Source: Diospyros lotus
Lineage: Eukaryota; Streptophyta; Magnoliopsida; Ericales; Ebenaceae
Assembly (NCBI RefSeq): GCF_014633365.1
Contig: NC_068351.1
Span: 18,589,366-18,653,365, forward strand
Direction of reading: 5' to 3'
Length of the DNA stretch: 64,000 nt
In this document: positions 10,968 through 22,000 of the stretch, piece by piece
Layout of the letters: each line of letters opens with the position of its first letter
Numbering within the stretch: the stretch's first letter is position 1
Notes under the pieces: generated by a model
What the model saw: the letters and a program-made list of their open reading frames with translations, nothing else
The model's database searches: none
What the model was told of the DNA's origin: nothing
Program-made: the position numbers and the translations under genes

Positions 10968-12150
10968 TCATGTATGTGGATGAGAAACAACTTTTAAAAT
11001 TTTATGATCTAACTCATTCATTATTTGTATTACCCCTTTGGGTATCCACATTTGTACTATGTTGTTTCTCTTAGGTTGGACTCTCCATTTAGGTTGTTTC
11101 CATTCTTTCTTAGTTGTTTTGTACCTTGGTTTGGGTTTTGAATTTTTCTTTGAAATTAATGTGGCTAAACTTTTCTCTATTATATTCTTTTCCACTAATA
11201 GTTTATTATTTTGAGTTTTTAATATTTTGTTTTCTTCTTCAAGATTAATTAATTGATATTTTAATTTATCTTCATTTTCTTTCTTGAGTTTTTGTTATTT
11301 TTCTTTTAAGTTCTTTATTTCACTATTTAATTTTTCATTTTCTTCTTTCTAATTCTTCTGGATTGTTTTTGCTTCTTTCTTAATAGATATATATTTTATA
11401 TATAGTTCTTCGTATGCTTTTTGTAATTTTTCTAACTCTAAGTTATCTTCTTTTTCTTCATCTTCTTCTATAGCTAGCCATAAAGCATATATCTGCATTT
11501 TTCTTATTGGATTGGAATGACTCACTAAAATCATCCATATCCCATACAGGAATAGCATTTCTCTTTGATTTCTTTGCACTTTTTTCTTCCTTCTTCTTTT
11601 TCTTTTTCTCCTCATCTTTGAATGCTAATGTTTTATTTTGATTATACTTTTTAGTATCTTTATTCATTTTCCTTAGCATTCTAAAAATATTTTAGGCTTT
11701 TTCGAACCATCCATTCAAATTACTAATTGTCTCACTAAGCCATAACTTACATCTTTGATATTGAGACATAAGAAAACTCATTTTAAAATTATTGGTTCCT
11801 TCATGAATTCTCTCTAATTCTTTCCATAATTCATGAGATGTGGAGCATGAAGATAATTTTCCACACTCACTAGGCATTAAAGAACTAAGAATTAAATATC
11901 TTGCCCTATGGTCCATTTCTATTTTTCGTAGGCCTTCCTTTGACCATTCTTCCTCACATTAAGAGGATATATCAAATATATCCCTAACAAGTCTCCATAA
12001 AAGATAGCTTATGGAAATGATATAGAATTTCATCTTAATCTTCCAAAAAGCATAATCCTTTCTAATGAGAATTGGAGGATTAGAGGGGATTGAGACATCA
12101 CCTAGAGATTAGCTAAAATAAGAGGCTATTATAAGATTTTATCTTAAGAT
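10968..12150 (-). pseudogene. Copia gag remnant
   Basis: Read across several stops and shifts on the minus strand: SNPPILIRKDYAFWKIKMK at about 12080, then ELWKELERIHEGTN (about 11800), the core of the UBN2-type gag domain, then a Lys/Glu-rich coiled coil (EELERK, KKKKKKEE) and a basic tail. These are the parts of a copia gag in the right order. No zinc knuckle is clear. Confidence 0.7.
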
Positions 12151-12196
12151 TTGAGATTTGAAATACAAATATTTTAGGACCCGTTCTGATATCAAT

Positions 12197-13537
12197 TGTT
12201 GGTCCCTTAGGGTATGGCCACTCAAGAAGATGGTGAATTGAGTGATTAAAATTTTTCTCAATTTTAATAAACATTCTTGATTAATGATTTTATTGAAAAA
12301 TATACATTTGATAAATATAATAAATTATATTTGAGATTAATAATAAATATAAGCAACAAAATATAATAAAAATAAATACAATGAGGCATAAGATAATTTA
12401 TAGTGGTCACATACACCTAGTCCACTTTCTCAAGATCTAACCACCGTTGGGGTTCCATTAAATCAAAATCACCAAGGTTTTCACATTAGTTCACCTTGAA
12501 AACTAAATACACACCTAGATTACAATGGGTTCTAAGCAACCACTACACTAAGGTTTTCTCCCTAGCTTACATTGGAAACTAGATTCATCTAGATTTTAAA
12601 GGATCTCGAAAACCTATACAATCCTCAATAATAATTTAAATGTTTACAAATAATTTGTCCACACTTGGACACAAATAAACAATTAAGAACAAATTATACA
12701 AAGTAATAATATTTAAATAAATAAATAAATTTGTAATCTCAAATGGAAAAGTTCGGATTTGTCGTAGAAGACTTGAAGAACTTTTCTCCTCTTACCTTAT
12801 GGCTCTTCGGTAGATGAATAATGAATCTTTGAGAGCCTTGAAATGCTTGAAAATTAGCTTAAGACCTTTTGAGAGTTTTGGATGTGCAATATGTGTAATA
12901 GATACTCAAAAAATGAGTTTGAAGGGGTATTTATAAGCATTTTAGCCACTAAAGAAAATGTTAATATAAAATTTGAAATTCAAAAAATATTTAGATTTTC
13001 TCAAACAATAAGAAAACATGTTTCACCTTTAATTTAAAATAAATTTACTTTTTTCATGAGAAATCAAGATTTGAAAATTCAAATATAAGCTTTTGAGACA
13101 TAAATGATTAAAACAATAAAACATGTTTAAAAAAAATCTCCTTTAATTCAAAATAAATTTACTTTTTGTATGAGTAGGAGAAAACATGTTTAAAACTAAT
13201 TCTCTTTAATTCAAAATAATTTTACTTTTTACATAAGAAAAAGAAAACATATCTAAAAGTAATTCTCCTTTAATTCAAAATAAATATATTTTTTGCATAA
13301 GTAATAAAAATATTTATTAATAAATAAAAATTCAAACATAAACTTTTGAGACAGAAATGATCAAAAGAAGGAAATATGTTTAAAGACAATCCACATTTAA
13401 TTCAAAATAAATTTAATTTTTATACCCACTTTTAATTCAAAATAATTTTTTTTATATAAAAAAGAAATACATTTATATCATAAAAATATTTTTGTTAATC
13501 ATTAAAACTTAATTAATATGAGCAAGTTGGCTCAACA
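12197..13537 (-). repeat. 5' LTR of the 10.2 kb copia element
   Basis: This is 1341 bp, a direct repeat of 3333-4688. It ends GGCTCAACA on the plus strand, followed by GTTAA. The minus-strand primer-binding site (ATTGATATCAGAACGGG) begins just inside it at 12196. Confidence 0.85.
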
Positions 13538-15769
13538 GTTAAGAGCAAGGTTGAGGTCGTTAATAGAGTAGACTCTATGTAGGGTGCTCAAAGACAACAA
13601 GGAAAGATCGGGCAAGAGAACTATAGGTGAGTTTTTTTATTACTAAACTATTTTTATACAACTAAAAGGGTCAACCAAGGCATATATATATGACTAAAAG
13701 AGCCATTGCTTGATCATCTCCACTCCATTGTCTACTAGTACTCTTTGATGGATATGTGGAACAAAGCTTTCAGTGCAGTATCCATGCATATCAAAATCTC
13801 TTTCTGTGATTTATGGACAAAGGCTTCAAGCAAGATGTCCCTTGAAACAACCTTATTTTTTTTTATCATTCCTTGTACCTACTAATCCTACCCATATACT
13901 CACCCCCTACTTTGACTTTGCATCAGACCAATTTTTTTGACGACTGAACTCACATGTTAACATATTTTTACCATCGACCATACAGTCCATATTTCGTAGA
14001 AAAAGAAAGACCACATCCTTTGCTTAACATTTCAATTTCTTTCAGTTTAGCACTTAATTTTTTTAGTTCGAATGCACCTTAAAATTTTCAAAATAGTTCA
14101 ATTTATCTTTGAAATTAATTAGCTTTTTTATTCACTTTGTCCCAAAATTCTAGTTTTTAACTCAAATTCACCCGGTCTAAAAAAAATAAAATAAATTACA
14201 CTAACCACTCACGAGATTTGACATAATTACAAGGACCATCTCTCTAGTTTTGAAAATTACAAACATTTCCTTGAAATTTTAGATTTGTATCAATTAATAC
14301 TCTTATCGTTAACTAACAACAGTTAAAGTTTTAGCATTAAAAAGAAAGCTTATATTTAAATCTTTTTCCCCTTTTTTTTTTTGTCTTGTTTCCCTTTTCT
14401 CATTTTTTCTTTTTTCTTCTCTAGCATGGTAACAATAACGATGACATTTCCTCTACTTCTCCAACAATGACACATTTCCAAGCTCATTCTTCTCTCTTTT
14501 TCTATCCATCACTCTTTTTGTCCTAGCAATGGCATGGTAAGATCAAAATAAAACCATAATGCTGAGAATTTCCAATATCACTAGCTAGGATTTCTAGCCT
14601 AATCTAGGGTTGAATCTAAACCCAACATTGGTTGTCACCAATAATTAGAGAATAGGGAAAGAGAAATGTAAGGGTAAAATTGTTATCATATTCTTATTTT
14701 TAAGGTAAATTTTACAATCATTCCCAAAGTGTGTTTAAATTGCATTAACTACCTTTGTAATTTTATAATTAATGCCCGCCTCTCAGTTTTATCACCGCAT
14801 ATTACTTTTCCCTTGCCATTAACAAATTACTGTTAACTCTTCATAAATTCCCAAAAATGCCATCCATCTCTTTCAATATAATTACAAACAAATTGCCGCA
14901 AGTAATGGTCGACTGACCACCACAATCACCTTTTGCCTTCTAAGTGTTACTGGAAACAAACTTATTTGTGGGGTTGCCTATGAACCCAAACAGAAAAAAG
15001 AGAGAATCGCCAGTAATTTACAAACTGACAATAATATCATCTCTTTTTTTACCCTCGAAAATCCAATCCTCCAACTCAACTAATTTGATTTGGGTAGAGA
15101 GATAAAGGGTAAGAGTCGCTGGTTTAGGGTGACCACCTAAGATGTGGCATAGAAAAGATATCCAAGGACCCCAGGAATAGGGATAAGAGAGGAGGGAGAG
15201 AGAGGGAGGCACAAATGATGAGAGAAGAATAAGGAGATCCATCCCATTTTAAAATACCTGTATAATTGGCAGTTATTGGAAAAAAAAAAAAAACCTCAAG
15301 AGCACCATGTCAAACTAAACCTATTTTTTAATGACACAAGAAGTCTATTTTTTTTTTTTTTTTTCAAATCAGAGTGGGATATGTAATTTTACTCAAGAAG
15401 TTTTTATAATAAATAGCATCATTTTCCTATTTTGTGTAGTTATCTAACAAGCACTTTAAGCTTATAATACTTTTATAATATTTACTTTAATTAGATATAG
15501 AATGACACAATAACTTGAATACGTACGTAGTATTATCAGCCTCCATTTATTTTACAGAATGGTAAAAAGCTCAAGCAGTTCGATTCATAATAATCATAGG
15601 GTCGCTCGATGAATGCAGCGGCAGCAGCAACAAAACAACAAACCAGGCTATATATATATATATATATATATCATCACAGCATCATCGTCCTATCAAAACC
15701 CATAGAAAGAACAACAACTAAAGCCATTCTGCAGAGCAGCATAGAAAGACCTAAAGCGGCCATTCCAAT
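13538..15769. other. Region downstream of the PRXII gene, no gene seen
   Basis: AT-rich, with no domain-bearing ORF. The part next to 15769 is presumably the PRXII 3' UTR. T-rich runs occur at about 14370 and 15348. Confidence 0.5.
15649..15671. repeat. (TA)n microsatellite in the PRXII 3' flank
   Basis: An uninterrupted TA run of about 23 bases lies some 100 bp after the PRXII stop codon on the minus strand, probably within the transcribed 3' UTR. Confidence 0.8.
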
Positions 15770-16023
15770 TTAGAGTGCCTTGAGAATATCATCAGCGCTG
15801 GACACAGTGAACTCTCCACCTGATTCTATGTTGGCAGCCTTCACCTTGAGATCCTCAACCAATAACGCATACCGGCGCGATCGGGTTCCGAGCCCTTTTT
15901 CAGTGAGGTCGAGCTCCAGTCCAAGAGCTTTTGTATAGGTTCCCGAACCGTCTGCGAGGAACTTAACATGCTTGTTCTCAGGGTATGTCTTTGCCCATGC
16001 CTTCATCACAAATGGGTCATTCA
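15770..16023 (-). CDS. PRXIIB: PRXII exon 3
   Basis: 254 nt from [16 protein letters not shown] to the C-terminal ILKAL and TAA. The acceptor is GCTGCAG. Confidence 0.93.
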
Positions 16024-19000
16024 CTGCAGCAATAACTCAGCACCATCAGTCACACTCCTGAGTTGTTGAAATTTAAGATGAATGAAATTTAAATGGATCA
16101 TCTTGAGTAAAAGAATACTGAGAGCTGAGGGAGAAAGTACACTTGTGCCACAAACTTTAAATTAAAGAGCATAGCGCTGTAATATATATGGGGGCATCAA
16201 CGGCACATGACTAGGGTTGGCAATGGTTCGGTTTGGTTTCAATTTTTCCTAAAACCATAACCAAACCAAACTTAAAATACTAAAACCAAAACCAAACCAT
16301 TAACCCATTAGTTTTAAAAATTAAAAACCATAACCAAATCATTCGGTTTTGATTTTAACCATGATTTTTTTAGTTTGATCCATACCAACAAACAAAGACA
16401 AACACTTGCAAATAGCATTCATAAAAAATTTTGATAACTCCAAAAATATTTTGTAAGTTAAGTGTCCTAAAATATAAAGTTATACCCGTTTTCACTCACA
16501 TATACCAGATGTTCTAACATATTTGCAAAGGGGGTGGTAAGGAAGAAATAAGATCTAGCTAAAACAAGAAAAAAGAAGGGGAGAGATAAGAGAGGAAGAT
16601 ATGAGAATAGGGTGTTTAGTTAAACACATCATCTTACAAACCAGAAATTGTGAGTGAGTTTGAGTCTTATTGAGCTCTATTACTGTATTACTGCATGAAT
16701 GAAACCACACGAAGCCGAATTCAACTAAGGGATTAATGATGGTTCCAAACAAAGTGCCCTTAGTCCCTTCATACTAAGAGAGAACAAAGACAAATGTAAA
16801 TGGTTTCTTTTTACAGCTAATTCATGACTACTTCCATGAGAAATATGAAAGAACAAAGATCTCAAAATCACCATTGTGGAAAAGATTGATGAAGACTAGA
16901 CGTAGAACATCAATCTTTGATTTATAATACATGGAAAAGAAAAATGAAGAACATTAGAACAAGAATCAAGTACACAGAATGCATAGTAGTATTTATATGA
17001 ACAAGATTCAAGTACTATGAATCAGTACCGAGGGCAGCTCGAAACAACTTGGGTTATCATACCTGTTTCAGGCCCCCCACCATCGTTCTCTTATGCAGAA
17101 AGGATCATTTATGCTAGGCTCCAATCTCCATGTCACACTGATTACCAAGTAAAACTGCTAACAATAAGCTACCAAATACTAATAGGAGCAACGCCAACTT
17201 CGCCAAGCTTTAACAGCTAACTATGCTATACATGGGCTACTAGCTTAACATTGACCGTGCAACCAACATCCATTCACAAGAAATGATCAAAAGCAAAGCA
17301 TTAATACCTACTTCAAACATCTAGAATGGACCAGAAATACAAACTTTCATCTGAAACTAGAAAAGAAATGGAAAGAGTGGCAGGAAGAAGAGCAAGAACG
17401 TGAAGCTGTTTCCGCAATATGTCATAAATTTCTCAATTAAGCAAACCAATTAATCATCAACAGGGAAGGCCAAAAAGCATGTTGTTTTAACACAAAAAGG
17501 AAAACAACAGGGTCGAGCAAGAGCAAAAGCAAGAGCTGAGAGGCAGCGGGGGTCGGAGGGCGAGCGAGAGCAAGAAAGGCAGAGAGTGAGGGCGAGCAAG
17601 AGTAAGAGGGGCCGAGCCTTAGCGAGAGCAAGAGAGCCAGCGAGGGCGAGCGAGAGAAAGAGAAAAGGCAGCGAGGGCTGAGCCCTAGTGAGAGCCGAGA
17701 GGCAGCGAGGGTCAACGAGAGCGAGAGAAAAGGCAGCGAGGGCGAGCGCGAGCAAGAGGGGCCGAGCCCTAGCGAGAGAGAGAGGAGCCAACAAGAGGGC
17801 GAGCAAGAGCAAGACTGCAAGAGCAGAGAGCGAGCGCGAGCACAATCGGATGAGCAAGAGATATGAGGCAGAGAGCGAGAGGCAACGAGGGTGAGAGAGA
17901 GCAAAAGTGAGGTCGAGAGACGAAGGAGAATAGAAGGGTTTGCAAGTGGGCTGGGCTGGGCTGGGTTCGCGAGTGGGTTGGGCTAGGATGGGTTTGCAAG
18001 CAAGTGGGCTGGGTTTCCCAACCGCCCCTCTAATATATATTTTATATATATATATATATATATTTGGTTCGGATTGGTTCGGTTATCCACACAACGATTT
18101 GGTTTTGATTTAGTTTTAGTGAAAACCATACCCATTGAAACAGTGTTCGATTTTTTCCCAAATCAAACCATTACCCAGTCAAACATTTTTTAACCACGTT
18201 AACCGATTCAGTTTTGGTTTGGTTCCCCACAATTTCGATTGCAATTGCCATCTCTACACATGACAAAGACCTACTCACGTGGTAATTTACACGCAACGCA
18301 ATAGGAACACCTAAATACCAAATAATATATCTTTCATGATCATATGAAAATCACACACATTTTGACATAATAAGAAACAGTGTGACAAAAAAAATCCTGA
18401 TATGTTCTTGATTGAGCTTCTTTACAAAATATTTTTGATTCAAAATTTTTAAAATGAAAATTTTTGAGGGAGATTTTTGTAAATGTACTTTTATTGCTAA
18501 ATATATAATATAATATAGATGTAGTTGGTTTTAAGTGATTCATTCGAAAGATAGCACGTACCCTCTATAGTCTCCGTGAGGTGTTTAGCAGTAAAATAAT
18601 AAATTAACTAAATATAAGATTTATTATAAGGGAAAGCTGTTTTTATATGCAACCTTACCCATGTATTAGAAAGAGACCATTTTCACAACAAACTGTGCAC
18701 TAAGACTGCCAAAATATGCATAATAATAAACAGGCACGCTTCAGGCACTTGGGGGAATTGAATTTTATTGCTTATACTTTAGGTACCAACCTTCAAAATA
18801 TTTAGCCATAATTTAAATCAAAACAATGCGATGTTATGATCATTAAGCATTATTTTATGAAACAAATGCTTCAATACTTTATCAAGAGAGCTAATATATA
18901 TATATATATAAAGCAGATAGGAAGATATACAAGTTCTGAGTTACAATTTTCATAAAGTTGCGAGGAAAAGAATAAAACAGAGAAGCAATTGTAGAAGTTA

Positions 19001-22000
19001 AACTTACCACTAATACACAAGATTTCATCAACACCTTTTGACTTCAGTTCCTCTGCTTTCTCAATGAAACCTGGTACATGCTTCATGCTGCCATTCAGAC
19101 CAAATCATATCAGAATTCCAATCTGGTTTCCCCAAGATATTTCAATCACTCCACAGATCTGGCAACAATGTGAAGTTTCTATTTACAACAGAAATACAAG
19201 AAAACACAAAACGAGTAGAGGCTCACCACAATTGCTTCTGATATAAGAATTCATAAGTAACTAATACAAACAGAAAAGATGACATTGGAACAAGATTCTA
19301 TTCTTTTCGGCATAATGCTATATTTTCCCTCTGATCTTTCAAAGAGGGAAAAAATAGCAATAAATGCAAATCAAGTCCCAACTCAACAATATGCCACCTG
19401 ACAAAAAACAGCATTTATTTCATAAGAGTAAATTTCGCTAAAATCATAGCATTAACCCTTCACAACCATTTACAGGCACCTTTAACAATAACTTTATCCT
19501 TTAAAATTTCTTAACTGCACAATACCGTATCAGTCCATACAAGACGGCAATCTAAACCCACATTGAATCCTCAATCTCTCAAGCATATAATATTAATATA
19601 TTTTATTTTATTAGAAATGAGGTTTCATAAAATTAAGCATTCAATCGAATTTGAACCCTGGACCCTCCATAGTTTAGCACCTAACACTTCTCTCCGATGC
19701 TTTTCATGCCCAATTAGTTTCCTTAGAGCATCTCCAACCCGTTGCCCCAGATTTGGGGTAAAACTTACCCAAAATTTGGGATAAGGATAAAATTCTCTCC
19801 AACTTGGGGTAAAGGAATATTATTTTCTTTATTTTTGTTATTAAAAAAATTTATTTTATTTCCAAAATTATTTACTTACTTATAGCATATCAACTTAAAT
19901 TACTACTTAAAAATTACGCAATTAACTAAAAAATTTCAATTATTAATAATATTTTTTTTATAAAAGCATTACATTTACTATCTCAATCAACAAAACATTA
20001 CATTCAACATGACAAAATTTAAAAAAAATATATTACATATAACGTAAAAACCGTCACCACACAAACGTAAAGTGGAACATGCAAGAAAACTTAATTTTCG
20101 GAATTAGTATATTCATCCCACAAATGATCAATTAGGGCATCTCGAAGAGTAATGTGAGCCTCTTTATCCTTGATTTGTCTATGACAAGCAAGGAATCCTT
20201 CAAAGCGAAAATTTTCATCACTTACCATCTCAACTTCTAAAACTAACACTTCCATCCAATCTTGAATTGATGCATCAACATCACGCTCATCCTCTACAAT
20301 CATGTTGTGCACAATAATGCAAATAGTCATTATGTCATGTAATACATGTTTTTACCATAAACATGCCAGTCCTGCCACAATTGCAAAGTGAAATTACAAA
20401 ATGCAAAATACATATTCTACGTCTTTTCTACAAGCTTCCTGCTTCATGGCGAATAATTTTTTTTTGGAACCACATGAATCATGAATTGTTTGCACAAGGA
20501 TAGACAATTTTGAGTATATATTATCGGGTAGATAATAACCCATGCTATATTTTTTTCCTCGAATGACATGATGAGCGGAAGAAGCAATACCTTCAGCGAG
20601 ATTAGTGAAAAGATGGGATGCCTCCAACACATTAATATCATTGTTTGACCTTGGCATGCCATATCCAAATATCATAATTAGCTATAGCCTCGAGGATAAT
20701 GCTTGGGGATTCACTGCGGCTTGCATATTGTCCTACCCAAGCCATTAGACAATTTTTCCAACTCTAATACATACAATCTCGGCTATCCAACATTCCTAAA
20801 AACCCACGTTTGCCGACATGGAGTAGCCTCGCAATGTCATGATAGGCCACCGGTGTACCAGACCTACCAAAGACTAGCAAGCATGAAGGGGAGAATAGGG
20901 AATTAGCACATGCAGGTTGTTACAACCAGCATGTGCACATGGGGGTAGTTTTGTAATCCATAGATTGAGGGAATAATCTGCATGTGCAAGGGAATTCGGT
21001 TAGAGAGGGGCAGAGAAGCAGTATAAAGAGCTGAGAAGAAGAAGGAGAGGGTAGCTAGTTTTTGATAGAAGAATTGGGAGAGTAAGGGCCTCTCGAATGC
21101 CCTGGTTTGTTCGTGTTTTCTGCTGAAAAGTATTGAAAACTATTCATATTTGATTGTTGTTTGGATTTGCTATCTGGTATCCTATCAATTTGGTATCAAA
21201 GCGTTTCGATCCTAATGGTGAACTTGACTGACCCAGTCGGTGATTTGGAGGTGAGGATGGAAGGCATTCCACTGGGAGATGATGTTATGAGGAGTGCATT
21301 TCAAAAGATGGAGAGACACCTAGCGAACCTGCTAGAGCTATTCGCGAGGATGCGAGCGAGATGGGAAGAACAGGAGCGGGCGAGCAAGAGCAAGAGGAAG
21401 AACGAGGAGAGACGGAAGGAGCAAGAGAGAGAGAGAGAGGAAGGGGAAGCGAGATGAGGAAGACCCACCTGCGGGTTCACCCTTGACATGGGAGGGAACG
21501 CCGATAGCTGGAGCGAGAAGTGGCGAAGGGGGCGACTGGGTCGATGGTGTCGGAAAGCAGGAGTACCGTGGGAGATGCCCGAAAATACCCATCTTCGAGG
21601 GAGATGATCCAGATGGCTGGGTCTTTAGGGCTGAGCGCTACTTCATTGTGAACCAGCTGTCCGATGTGGAGAAGCTGGAGACAGCGGCCTTATGCGTTGA
21701 AGGAGCGACTCTATCGTGGTTCCAGTGGGAGCAGCGAAGGCGACGGGTGAGGAGTTGGGCGGAGCTTAAGGCGACGGGTGAAGAGTTGGGAGTTGCGGTG
21801 AAGGGGCTGGTTGTCAAGGAGAAGATGGACTCGGCAGCACTGTGTTTGGAGGGTGTTGCTCTTTCATGGGTACAGTGCAAGCAACGGAGACGAAGAGTGA
21901 GAAGCTGGGAAGAGTTGAAGAGGCTGCTGAGGAATCGCTTAGGGGCCATGCTGGAAGGCGCGGGGGACCAACTGCATATTGAAGGGGGATTGGCGGTTGA

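Larger units (their letters stand above)
3333..13537 (-). mobile_element. Non-autonomous Ty1/copia retrotransposon carrying an LBD pseudogene
   Basis: LTRs at 3333-4688 and 12197-13537 both start TGTTGGTC on the plus strand, and the element reads on the minus strand. Flanking GTTAG (3328-3332) and GTTAA (13538-13542) are a 4-of-5 target-site duplication. Next to the right LTR is a primer-binding site like TGATATCAGA; next to the left LTR is a polypurine tract AAAAAGGGAGAGAA. Gag, a decayed integrase and the linker before reverse transcriptase are readable between 12150 and 10080. Reverse transcriptase and RNase H are absent. In their place are low-complexity DNA, an LBD-family pseudogene (5894-5286) and a nested solo LTR. 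Many stops; it cannot move on its own. Confidence 0.82.

Noticed and set aside
17437..17904. Long Leu/Ser/Ala-rich and Arg/Ala/Glu-rich open frames on both strands
   Set aside because: By-product of the GAGCGAGAG simple repeat inside the hAT-type element; no start context or domain.
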